The notes beneath the pieces are model-generated. The model did not search any database, was not told the origin of the DNA, and worked only from the letters and a program-made list of their open reading frames with translations. Shown here piece by piece: positions 54,897 through 64,000 of a DNA stretch of 64,000 bases. This DNA is from Sandaracinaceae bacterium (lineage in GTDB: Bacteria; Myxococcota_A; Polyangia; Polyangiales; Sandaracinaceae), in assembly GCA_040218145.1 (NCBI GenBank), contig JAVJQK010000126.1, positions 1 to 64,000 of the forward strand. Reading direction: 5' to 3'. How positions within the stretch are numbered: position 1 is the stretch's first letter; every line of letters begins with the position of its first letter. A program made the position numbers and the translations under genes.

Positions 54897-56540
54897 ATGC
54901 GGATCACACTCTTCCCCTTCCTCGGCGCGGCGCTCCTCCTACTCGGCTGCGCGGGCGATCCCTGCGTCGCCGGATCGACTCAGGCCTGCCTCGGCCCGGA
55001 GCGCTGCGAAGGCGTCCAGATCTGCGAGGCCGATGGGCAGCGCTTCGGTGCCTGCGCGTGCGGCGGCCCCACCGCGGACGGAGGAGCGCGCGATGGCGGC
55101 TCTCCGGGGCCCTCCGACGGGGGCGAGGACGGAGGCCCGTGGACCGACGGCGGACGGCCCGAGGTCGGGGGCGAGCTGAAGGCGTTCCCTGGCGCCTACG
55201 GAGGCGGCTCGAGCGCCACCGGTGGACGCGGAGGCGCGGTGATCCACGTCACCAACCTCCAGGACAGCGGGCCGGGGTCGTTCCGCGAGGCGTTCCAGAC
55301 GGAGGGCCCACGGACCATCGTCTTCGACGTCTCGGGCACGATCGACTGCCGCACGCCCCTCTCGACTCGCTACGGCGACTTCACCATCGCCGGTCAGACC
55401 GCGCCCGAGGGCGGCATCACGTTCACCGGCGTCACGCCGACCTTCGAGATCTCCGGTCGAGACAACATGATCCTCCGGTACATCCGCATCCGGCCGACCT
55501 TCGATGTCGGCAACGACAACGGAGACGCCTTGCAGATCGTCGGGGGCGTGGGCGTGATCGTCGACCACGTCTCCGTCAGCTGGGGAGCGGACGAGGCGGT
55601 GGACACCGCGGGCGCGACCCACGGCGTCACGTTCCAGCGCTCGCTCGTCGCCGAGTCGAAGACGGGCATGATCATGGGGAACAGCAGCGCCTCGCTCGGC
55701 GGCGCGGCGGTCTCCTACGATCTCTCCGCGCTCGGCAACCTCTGGTTCCAGATCGACCACCGTCAGCCCAACTCGGTCTCGAACGGCCGCGTCGACGTCA
55801 TCAACAACGTCATCTGGGGCTACGGCTACCGCCTGAACCGACCCTCCCCCGGGCAGCCCTCGCTGAACGAGATCAACAACTACTACGTCAGCGACGAGGC
55901 GCGCCCGCTCCACGACATGCACAAGATCGACTACGTCGCCGCGGCGGGCCCACCGCAGATCTTCTCGCGTGGCAATCTGCACCTCCCGGCCACGGTCACG
56001 GACCCCGATCGGCCGAACGAGGACACCTGGACCGTGTTCGGCTGGCCGGACGGCTCGTTCGGCTTCCGCTATGGCGGCGTCGACTACCACGACGACGACC
56101 CGCCGCCCGCCGACTTCTTCGCCGCGAGCATGCACGCGCCGCTCGGCCACGCCTGGCCCCTCGTGACCGCGCTCGAGGCGCTCGAACGGGTGCAGACCGA
56201 CGTCGGCGCCAACGCGCGTCTCGACGCCGAGGGCGCCGTGCTGCCGGACGTGGACGCGGTCGACACGCTCTATCTCCGCCACGTGCGCGAGGGCACGCTG
56301 CTGACGGTCGACTACCCGTTCCTCATGGCGGGCAAGCCGCACTACGAGGCGTTCCTCGCCTCGGTGAGCGCGACTCCGCTGAGCACGCACCCTCCCGGGC
56401 ACGACACCGATCGCGACGGGATGCCCGACGCCTGGGAGATGGCGCACGGCTTCGACCCGTCCACCCCCGACGACGCGGGCGACGCGGACGGAGACGGCTA
56501 CACCAACCTCGAGGAGTACCTCGACCTCGTCGACCTCTGA
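54897..56540 (+). CDS. pectate lyase-like (right-handed beta-helix) lipoprotein
   Basis: 547 residues. Lipobox LLLGC; Cys-rich segment (CLGPERCEGVQICEADG) and Asp/Gly linker to ~90. Then a pectate-lyase-family-1-like helix: AFPGAYGGGSSATGGRGGAVIHVTNL, DSGPGSFREAFQ, ILRYIRIRPTFDVGNDNGDALQI, VDHVSVSWGADEAVD and VINNVIWGYGYRLNRPS. A C-terminal Ca-binding thrombospondin-3/EF-hand-like repeat (DTDRDGMPDAWEMAHG; DADGDGYTNLEEYLD) closes it. It may degrade plant-type polysaccharides from the cell surface; the catalytic Arg of PL1 was not identified with certainty. Confidence 0.88.
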   Translation: MRITLFPFLGAALLLLGCAGDPCVAGSTQACLGPERCEGVQICEADGQRFGACACGGPTADGGARDGGSPGPSDGGEDGGPWTDGGRPEVGGELKAFPGAYGGGSSATGGRGGAVIHVTNLQDSGPGSFREAFQTEGPRTIVFDVSGTIDCRTPLSTRYGDFTIAGQTAPEGGITFTGVTPTFEISGRDNMILRYIRIRPTFDVGNDNGDALQIVGGVGVIVDHVSVSWGADEAVDTAGATHGVTFQRSLVAESKTGMIMGNSSASLGGAAVSYDLSALGNLWFQIDHRQPNSVSNGRVDVINNVIWGYGYRLNRPSPGQPSLNEINNYYVSDEARPLHDMHKIDYVAAAGPPQIFSRGNLHLPATVTDPDRPNEDTWTVFGWPDGSFGFRYGGVDYHDDDPPPADFFAASMHAPLGHAWPLVTALEALERVQTDVGANARLDAEGAVLPDVDAVDTLYLRHVREGTLLTVDYPFLMAGKPHYEAFLASVSATPLSTHPPGHDTDRDGMPDAWEMAHGFDPSTPDDAGDADGDGYTNLEEYLDLVDL

Positions 56541-56549
56541 GGCAGACGA

Positions 56550-57443
56550 TCAGAAGGCGCCGACCACGCTCGCGCCGGCCACGTCGGGGCCGACCATCGG
56601 GAGCACCATCGCGGCGGAGTCGCTGGAGCCGCCGTCGTCGAGCACGAACATCAGCACCACGCCGGCCGCGACCGCGACCGCGCCCACGGGCAGGAGGATG
56701 TCGGTCACGAGCGCGAGGGTGCGCGCGTCGTCGGCCTCGGGGCCGTCGGCGTTGGGCGCGTCGCCCGCCGCCGCGAGCGCGAGCCCGCCGGTGATGGCGC
56801 CGCCGATGAGCACCGCGCCGCCGCCCGCGGCGACCCCGACGCCGATCATGGAGACGCCGCCGCCGCCCGTCGTGGTCGAGGCGCGCCCGGAGACGCCCGC
56901 GGCGAGCTCGACCGGGACGTCGACGCTCTGGCCCGCGCTGACCGCGACCACCGAGACGAAGTCCTCGTAGCCCTCCGCGCGGACGACCACGCGGTGCGAG
57001 CCCGGATCGACCCGGAGCGGGTCGGGGTGCGGGAGCCGGCCGCGGTCCTCGCCATCGACGAGGATGGCCGCGCCCTCGACGCCGCCCGTCAGCCGGATGC
57101 TCGTGTTGCCGACGCGCTGCTCGAGCGACGCGATGCGGGCGCGGGCGTTCTGCGCGCGCTGATCGTCGCCCGGGGTGTTCTCGATGTAGACGCGGTACGC
57201 CGCCACCGCCTGGTCGAGCAGCCCGAGGCGCTCGTAGGCCTGCGCGAGGTTGTACTGGAGCAGCGGGCGCGGATCGAGCTCGTACGCGCGCTCCCAGTTC
57301 TGGACCGCGGTGTCGTAGTCGCCGGTCTCGTAGGCGGCCTGGCCCTGGAGGAAGAGCTCGCGCGCCTCCTGGGCCGAGGCCACGGAGGTCAGCGAGAGCA
57401 GGGCGGTCAGCGCGGCCGCCGTGAGGAAGGGAAGTCGTCGCAT
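56550..57443 (-). CDS. secreted TPR and PEGA domain protein
   Basis: 297 residues. Signal peptide ending SVASAQ; TPR helices at ~25-95 (GQAAYETGDYDTAVQNWERAYEL; LAQAYERLGLLDQAVAAYRVYIEN); PEGA beta-domain at ~100-175 (AAILVDGEDRGRLPHPDPLRVDPGSHRVVVRAEGY). Two or three hydrophobic segments near 180-260 follow, and it ends VGAF. PEGA domains are thought to be surface or membrane adaptor modules. The ATG at 57443 is chosen because a TATGAT box ends 7 nt upstream; in-frame ATGs at 57455 and 57452 lie within that box. Resembles the genes at 62683 and 63940. Confidence 0.85.
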   Translation of the reverse strand: MRRLPFLTAAALTALLSLTSVASAQEARELFLQGQAAYETGDYDTAVQNWERAYELDPRPLLQYNLAQAYERLGLLDQAVAAYRVYIENTPGDDQRAQNARARIASLEQRVGNTSIRLTGGVEGAAILVDGEDRGRLPHPDPLRVDPGSHRVVVRAEGYEDFVSVVAVSAGQSVDVPVELAAGVSGRASTTTGGGGVSMIGVGVAAGGGAVLIGGAITGGLALAAAGDAPNADGPEADDARTLALVTDILLPVGAVAVAAGVVLMFVLDDGGSSDSAAMVLPMVGPDVAGASVVGAF

Positions 57444-57450
57444 CGCGCGC

Positions 57451-57456
57451 ATCATA
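57451..57456 (-). promoter_or_regulatory. TATGAT -10-like box, leaderless arrangement
   Basis: Minus-strand TATGAT ends 7 nt before the ATG at 57443, the same core as upstream of 4335. Confidence 0.45.
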
Positions 57457-57477
57457 CCCGAACGCGCCCAAAGCGAG

Positions 57478-58263
57478 TCATCCCCAGCCAGGGGCATGTG
57501 CGGCGCGCGGATCCCAGGGCGGGCTCTCGAGGAGCTGGGCGAAGAGCACCCGCCACGTGCTCCAGCCATGGCCGCCCGGCGCGGTGCCGTGGTGACCGGC
57601 GGGGAGCGCCTCGGCCAGCACCCCGATCCCGGGCCGGAGCGAGTCCTCGGTGCCGACGGCCACGAAGAGCTCCGGCATGTCCTCGGGCGCGGTCGCGTAG
57701 CCCCGGAGCCACGCCCAGAGCGCGTCGTCGAACTCGTCCTCGTCCCACGGGTCGGCGTCGTCGGGCGCGTCCCACTCCGCGAGCCCGCCCGCGTCCGCCA
57801 CCGAGCGCACGAGCGCCTCGTCGCCGAGGAACGGCGCGAGCAAGACCACGCCGCGGATGCGCGTCGCGTTCTGCTGCGCGACCATGAGCGCGCCGAGCCC
57901 GCCCATCGAGATCCCCACCAGCCAGACGTCCTCGTAGCCGCGGGTCTCGGCCAGCAGCAGGATGTCCCGCGTCACCCGCTGCCGGATGTGGCCCGAGCGG
58001 TAGTAGCCGAAGTGCGCGTCGATCGCGACGAGGTCGCAGCGGTCGGAGGCGCTCGCGGCCGCGTCGAGGAAGCCCGCGTCGACGAAGTTGTCCGGCGTGT
58101 CGAGCATGCCCGGCATGAAGACCACCAGGCAGCTGCGCCGCTCGTGCGGGTCCATGCGCGCCTCGAGCGCCCGCATCGGCTCGGGCGTGTCGCGCACGAA
58201 GTACGCCGCGTAGTTGCAGCCGCTACAAACGAAGACGACCGCCCAGACCCACCACCCACGCAT
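57478..58263 (-). CDS. alpha/beta-hydrolase lipoprotein
   Basis: 261 residues. Signal with lipobox FVCSGC. Fold motifs: [20 protein letters not shown] (oxyanion region), nucleophile elbow [11 protein letters not shown] (Ser at GISMGG) and a C-terminal His in [11 protein letters not shown]. An acid residue (Asp) lies in [12 protein letters not shown]. The architecture suits an esterase/lipase at the outer surface; the substrate is unknown. A TAGCTT box is 6 nt upstream of the ATG. The PEGA gene follows 34 bp downstream on the same strand. Confidence 0.82.
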   Translation of the reverse strand: MRGWWVWAVVFVCSGCNYAAYFVRDTPEPMRALEARMDPHERRSCLVVFMPGMLDTPDNFVDAGFLDAAASASDRCDLVAIDAHFGYYRSGHIRQRVTRDILLLAETRGYEDVWLVGISMGGLGALMVAQQNATRIRGVVLLAPFLGDEALVRSVADAGGLAEWDAPDDADPWDEDEFDDALWAWLRGYATAPEDMPELFVAVGTEDSLRPGIGVLAEALPAGHHGTAPGGHGWSTWRVLFAQLLESPPWDPRAAHAPGWG

Positions 58264-58269
58264 GTCGGC

Positions 58270-58275
58270 AAGCTA
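58270..58275 (-). promoter_or_regulatory. TAGCTT -10-like box, leaderless arrangement
   Basis: Minus-strand TAGCTT is followed by 6 nt and then the ATG at 58263. Confidence 0.4.
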
Positions 58276-58318
58276 GGTCCGGCGGTCGTGCCGCGTCCAG
58301 GAGAACCGGGGACGAGGG

Positions 58319-60376
<2,058 letters not shown>

Positions 60377-60413
60377 GAATCCTCCGGGTCGCGACGATGC
60401 GACCTACGCGAGC

Positions 60414-60419
60414 AGAGTA
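60414..60419 (-). promoter_or_regulatory. TACTCT -10-like box for prkA
   Basis: Minus-strand TACTCT sits about 37 nt upstream of the prkA start. Unlike the others it leaves a leader with a ribosome site. The spacer is shared with the divergent DUF1704 gene, which has TACGTT at 60482. Confidence 0.4.
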
Positions 60420-60500
60420 ACATCCCCGCCCCGCGGGTGCTCTCGTCCCGGCTTCGATGTGACGCCTCGGAGACCGCCTGCTACGTTCCGCGGGAGAACG

Positions 60501-61730
60501 ATGCGTCGCCGTATTCACGCTTCCGTCGTGCCCCGCGAGCTGCGCGAGGCCGACGCCCTGATGAAGCGGATCGCCGACGTCGCGCGGCTGCTCCCCGCTC
60601 TGACCGCCGACAACGCGGCCGACGAGCGCGCGCGCCTCGTCGAGACGCTCGATCGCGGAGAGACGCCGTCCCCGCGCTGGGCGCTCGCGCGGCGTCGCGT
60701 CGAGCCCGAGCTCTGGCGCACGCTCGACATGGCGCGCCGTCTGACGGCCGAGCTGCCGATCGCGCGGCTCTACGAGGAGCGGCTCGAGGAGCTCGAGATC
60801 GAGCTCGGCATGATCGAGGCGCTCGGGGACTCCAAGCGCATCCGCCCGCTCGCGGCGCGGCGCTTCGGCACGGGCCGGACGCGTGTGCCGCTCGACGACG
60901 GGGACGTCACGCTCGGCGGCGTCGCGCGCACGCTGATGGACTCGCTGCCGCATCGCGAGGAGGAGCGCGTCGTGCCGGCCTCGGGGCCGAGCGGATCCGT
61001 CTCGCTCGCCGCGCTCATGCTCGCCGTGGCCCGGAGCGCTGGCCTCGACATCGACGTGAAGATCGAGCCGCGTCTCAGCGCCGGCGCGGCCACGGGCGAC
61101 CGCACCGTCTTCCTCGCCGCGCGCTGCTTCGGTCGGGCCGAGTCGCTCCGCTTCGCCGTGCACGAGGTCCTCGGCCACGCGGTGGCGGCGGCGAACGCGC
61201 GCGACCAGCCCATCCGCCTGTTCGAGCTCGGCACGGCCGGCTCGTTCTCCTCACAGGAGGGGCTGTGCCTCTGCCTCGAGGAGCGCGCTGGCGTGCTCGA
61301 CGCGTACCGCCTGCGCATCATCGCGGCCCGCGTGCTCGTCACCGACCGCATGCACGACGGGGCGCCGTTCGGAGAGACCGCGCGCTGGCTGGTCGACGAG
61401 CACGGTTTCTCCGCGTCCGACGCGATCGGGGTGTCCGAGCGCGCGTACCGCGGCGGCGGCGTGGCCCGAGACGTCGGCTATCTGCACGGCTGGCTCCGGG
61501 TCCGCGCCGCGCTCGAGGCCAACCAGACGTCGATCGACCACATGCGGGTCGGCCGCGTCGGCCTCGACGTCGCCAAGCAGCTCCCGGCGCTGGTGGAGAT
61601 GGGGCTCGCGCGCCCCCCGCGTCACCGCCCGAGCTTGGCGCGCAGCCTCTCCGCCACCGAGGACGGCACGAGCCGCGACACGTCGCCGCCGAGCGTCGCC
61701 GCCTCCTTGACGATGTTGGAAGAGACGTAG
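60501..61730 (+). CDS. DUF1704 family metallopeptidase (QEGLA motif)
   Basis: 409 residues. Zinc-binding HEVLGH (221-226) with Glu222 as catalytic base and a downstream Glu in [12 protein letters not shown] (QEGL at 252-255). This is the DUF1704/TIGR02421 'QEGLA' family, related to tyrosine carboxypeptidases. N-terminal helices (~15-110) precede the catalytic domain. No signal peptide, so cytosolic. The ATG has GGGAG 5 nt upstream and TACGTT further out. Its last 109 nt overlap coaD tail-to-tail, so the last ~35 residues are antisense to coaD; they look low-complexity. Confidence 0.88.
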   Translation: MRRRIHASVVPRELREADALMKRIADVARLLPALTADNAADERARLVETLDRGETPSPRWALARRRVEPELWRTLDMARRLTAELPIARLYEERLEELEIELGMIEALGDSKRIRPLAARRFGTGRTRVPLDDGDVTLGGVARTLMDSLPHREEERVVPASGPSGSVSLAALMLAVARSAGLDIDVKIEPRLSAGAATGDRTVFLAARCFGRAESLRFAVHEVLGHAVAAANARDQPIRLFELGTAGSFSSQEGLCLCLEERAGVLDAYRLRIIAARVLVTDRMHDGAPFGETARWLVDEHGFSASDAIGVSERAYRGGGVARDVGYLHGWLRVRAALEANQTSIDHMRVGRVGLDVAKQLPALVEMGLARPPRHRPSLARSLSATEDGTSRDTSPPSVAASLTMLEET

Positions 61731-62101
61731 AAGTACGCGTCGTTCGCCATCAGGAACGCGGTCTCGACCTCCTCGTTGAGGTGCCGGTTCATGTTGGCCA
61801 TCTGCAGCTCGTACTCGAAGTCGGCCACCGCGCGCAGGCCGCGCAGCACGACGCGAACGTCCTTCTTGCGGCAGTAATCCACCAGGAGCCCGTCGAACGA
61901 GTCGACCTCGATGTTGCTCTCGCCGTCGAAGGCCTCGCGGATCATCTCGAGGCGCTCCTCGACCGTGAAGAGAGACTTCTTCTTGGGGTTCCTCAGCACG
62001 GCGACCACGAGCCGGTCGAAGCACACCAGGCCGCTCTTGATGATGCTGACGTGGCCGTTCGTGATCGGGTCGAAGGAGCCGGGGTAGATGGCTGCGCTCA
62101 T
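61622..62101 (-). CDS. coaD: phosphopantetheine adenylyltransferase
   Basis: 159 residues, standard length. Transfers an adenylyl group to 4'-phosphopantetheine in coenzyme A synthesis. Nucleotidyl-transferase motif at the N-terminus ([16 protein letters not shown], with HxGH form TNGH) and the second motif near the C-terminus ([24 protein letters not shown]). [25 protein letters not shown] is the family signature. Cytosolic and essential. Coupled to rsmD by a 4-nt overlap (ATGA), a frequent gene order in bacteria. Confidence 0.97.
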   Translation of the reverse strand: MSAAIYPGSFDPITNGHVSIIKSGLVCFDRLVVAVLRNPKKKSLFTVEERLEMIREAFDGESNIEVDSFDGLLVDYCRKKDVRVVLRGLRAVADFEYELQMANMNRHLNEEVETAFLMANDAYFYVSSNIVKEAATLGGDVSRLVPSSVAERLRAKLGR

Positions 62102-62667
62102 TCACTCTCCCACGCCGCCACGAGGACGGCGGTGTCACCATAGCGATAGCTTCGGACCTCGCCAAAGCCGGGGGGAAGGGTAGGCGGGGCGCGGCGCGCG
62201 TGCTCGATCACGACGGCCGCCCCCGGGCGGAGCTTGTCCTCCGCCGCGAGGGTCGACAACAGCGCCTCGACCGCCGCGATCTCGGCGTAGGGCGGGTCGA
62301 AGAAGACGAGCGAGGCCGGCTCGATCGACGCGAGCCAGCGGCTCTGCCCGCGCCCGGCCAGGAGATCCGCCTGGATCACCGTCGCGCGGTCCGACAGCCC
62401 GAGCTCGCGCGCGCTCTTCTCGATCGCCCTGGCGACCACGCGGCTCTTCTCCACGAGGAAGGCGCGCGCCGCGCCCCGCGAGAGCGCCTCGAACGCGAGC
62501 GCGCCCGTGCCCGCGAAGAGATCGAGCACGACGGCGTCTTCGAGCCAGCCGCGCGCGTCGAGCGCGGACGCGATGGCCTCGCGCGCCCGCTCGGAGGTCG
62601 GGCGTGTCCCGTCGCCCGGCGGCCCGGAGAAGCGTCGCCCGCCCAGGCTCCCGCCGACGATCCGCAC
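62098..62667 (-). CDS. rsmD: 16S rRNA (guanine-966-N2) methyltransferase
   Basis: 189 residues. RsmD methylates G966 of 16S rRNA using S-adenosylmethionine. Start [31 protein letters not shown] site [21 protein letters not shown] and catalytic FFDPPYA. GTG start. The stop overlaps the coaD ATG. The PEGA gene lies 15 nt upstream on the same strand, so the three may be cotranscribed. Confidence 0.96.
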   Translation of the reverse strand: MRIVGGSLGGRRFSGPPGDGTRPTSERAREAIASALDARGWLEDAVVLDLFAGTGALAFEALSRGAARAFLVEKSRVVARAIEKSARELGLSDRATVIQADLLAGRGQSRWLASIEPASLVFFDPPYAEIAAVEALLSTLAAEDKLRPGAAVVIEHARRAPPTLPPGFGEVRSYRYGDTAVLVAAWESE

Positions 62668-62682
62668 CCGTGTCTCTCGCGC

Positions 62683-63873
62683 CTAGAAGGCGCCGCGCAC
62701 GGTGATCGAGGCGCTGTCGGGGGTGACCGACGGGACGATCATCAGCGCGGACTCGCTCGCCGCGTCGTCGCCCATGATGGCCTGCACGAGGAAGTACGCG
62801 CCCACGCCGGCCGCCGCCGCGGCGCCGAGGCCGAAGACGTACTGGAGCACCTCGAGCGTGCTGGCCTCGCTGCAGAGATCGGCGAGCTGGCGGCTGTTGA
62901 CGCCGACCGCGTTGCCCATCGAATCGCGGTTCACGTTCTCCTCGCAGATGTTGTCTCCGACGTCGTAGTTCTCGCGCTGCGAGACGTAGAACTCGTCGTT
63001 CTGGATGCCCTGCGTGACGCGGGCCCAGGAGTAGATCCAGCCCGCGGCGAGCCCGCCCGCGACCACGAGCAGGCCGCTCCCGACCACGATCCCGGTCGGG
63101 AACTCGCCGCCGCCGCCGCCCGCCTGCTCGAGCTCGGCCTCGAGGGTGGCCTCGCCGTACGCCTCGATCGAGACGGTGGAGCGGAACCCCTGGTGACCTG
63201 CGGCCGCGATGCGCACGTTGCGGCTGCCGATCTCGACGCCGTCGACCACGAGGTGACCCTCGTCGTCCGCGCGCCCGACCGAGGTCCCGTCGACGAAGAT
63301 CTCCGCGCCCGGGATGTTCACCGTGATCCGCAGGGAGCCCACGCGCGGCGCGCCCGACAGCGCCGCGATGTAGCGGCGGACGGGGCCGCGAAGGTCGTCG
63401 ATGTCGCGCCGCACCCCCGGGATCGTGTCGGCGACCGAGTGCTCGATCTGGTCGCTCTCGCTGTTGAACATGTGGAGGTTCACGGAGAAGTCGAAGCGCT
63501 CTCCGGAGCTCGTGCGGCGCACGTCCCCGTAGATCAGCCGCTCGGCGGAGAGGGAGTCGGCGATCTCGGCCATGCAGCCCGGGTTCGGGTCGTCGCAGCC
63601 GTGCGCGAGCGCCATCTGGGCCAGCGTCACCTCGCGGTCGCTGACCTGCCAGCCGTCGACCTGCGCCGCCGCGTGGCGCAGCCCACCCGTCAGGTTGCGG
63701 GCGAAGTCGTCGTCGCCGTCGAGCGAGCGGATGCCGAGGATGATGACGCTCTGCGCGCTGGCCACGGCCGGCGCTGACAGCCCGGCGAGGAGCACCGCCG
63801 CCGCGACGGCGCCGCCGAGGAGGCCTCCGCGCGAAATGGAGAGTCGCTGCAAAATCATGCTGGTGGGGGCCAC
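62683..63873 (-). CDS. secreted PEGA-domain protein
   Basis: 396 residues. Signal peptide with a long basic start (to AVASAQ); N-terminal domain of ~130 residues (SVIILGIRSLDGDDDFARNLTGGLR; ERLIYGDVRRTSSGERFDFSVNLH) resembling a lipid- or peptidoglycan-pathway adaptor. A PEGA domain (~165-245, AEIFVDGTSVGRADDEGHLVVDG) precedes one strong membrane segment (TGIVVGSGLLVVAGGLAAGWIY) and another. It ends SASITVRGAF. The GTG at 63873 is preferred because GGGGAGGG lies 4 nt upstream; an ATG at 63858 is alternative. A related gene begins just upstream. Confidence 0.85.
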   Translation of the reverse strand: MAPTSMILQRLSISRGGLLGGAVAAAVLLAGLSAPAVASAQSVIILGIRSLDGDDDFARNLTGGLRHAAAQVDGWQVSDREVTLAQMALAHGCDDPNPGCMAEIADSLSAERLIYGDVRRTSSGERFDFSVNLHMFNSESDQIEHSVADTIPGVRRDIDDLRGPVRRYIAALSGAPRVGSLRITVNIPGAEIFVDGTSVGRADDEGHLVVDGVEIGSRNVRIAAAGHQGFRSTVSIEAYGEATLEAELEQAGGGGGEFPTGIVVGSGLLVVAGGLAAGWIYSWARVTQGIQNDEFYVSQRENYDVGDNICEENVNRDSMGNAVGVNSRQLADLCSEASTLEVLQYVFGLGAAAAAGVGAYFLVQAIMGDDAASESALMIVPSVTPDSASITVRGAF

Positions 63874-63939
63874 GATACCCTCCCCGCGCGCGACGCAGCA
63901 AGCTTCCCGCGCGGGTCGGCGCGAGCGGTCAGCGAGGGC

Positions 63940-64000
63940 TCAGAACGTGCCGAAGAGGCGCAGCCCCGCGCTGTCCGGTCCCGCCGTCGGGACCAGCATC
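63940..64000 (-). CDS. partial PEGA/TPR-family protein (C-terminus only)
   Basis: Only the last ~20 codons are in the window, ending TGA at 63940-63942. The translation MLVPTAGPDSAGLRLFGTF matches the tails of the proteins at 62683 (LMIVPSVTPDSASITVRGAF) and 56550 (AMVLPMVGPDVAGASVVGAF), so a second related gene continues past the right edge on the minus strand. Confidence 0.75.
   Translation of the reverse strand, partial: MLVPTAGPDSAGLRLFGTF

Overview
The window is uniformly high-GC, with long spurious antisense open frames and many GTG/TTG starts. The gene content looks like a myxobacterium (Myxococcota, most like the Polyangiales/Sandaracinaceae). It carries Ser/Thr kinases, an ECF sigma factor next to a kinase, hybrid histidine kinases and numerous lipoproteins with Asp/Gly/Ala-rich linkers. 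It also has WGSAPNDVYA-type propeller proteins, RCC1 proteins, myxococcal Cys-rich and MopE-like repeats, and TPR/PEGA proteins. No rRNA, tRNA or CRISPR array was seen. The organism assignment is an inference from gene content only.

Layout. 0-3 kb: a RAYT-like Y1 transposase, an 886-bp gene-less stretch and a lipoprotein. 3-10 kb: a short RdgC with a partner, a zinc-ribbon/kinase/coiled-coil protein, a membrane hybrid histidine kinase overlapping msrB and a small membrane protein, and an SDR oxidoreductase. 10-15 kb: a DUF2293 protein, a membrane Ser/Thr kinase followed by an ECF sigma factor, a HAD hydrolase and small proteins. 15-22 kb: a VWA lipoprotein operon and secreted proteins. 21.8-27.9 kb: a tightly overlapping cluster of unknown genes that ends in a broken HEAT-repeat gene and a leucine-rich stub. 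28-38 kb: a regulator made of two fused TetR units, then mostly lipoproteins. 38-47 kb: metabolism, comprising a flavin monooxygenase, a large hybrid kinase, a biotin carboxylase with an unusual N-terminal extension, a CoA-transferase pair and a PLP enzyme of the Cys/Met family. 47.8-60.4 kb: the PrkA-YeaH-SpoVR stress/sporulation module, split by about 6.6 kb of surface-protein genes. 60.5-64 kb: a DUF1704 metallopeptidase, coaD, rsmD and two PEGA-family proteins, the second cut by the window edge.

The main finding is an in-frame intein of 401 residues with LAGLIDADG endonuclease motifs inside SpoVR, placed exactly in the conserved NEGWA/SYWH motif. Other notable signals are a recurrent TAnnnT box 6-9 nt before start codons, suggesting leaderless transcripts, and a degenerate copy of the 3' end of the flavin-monooxygenase gene about 5 kb downstream. 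There is also a cluster of close-packed hairpins at 54.67-54.86 kb, the double-TetR chain, and the uncharacterised 21.8-27.9 kb cluster with a decaying last member.
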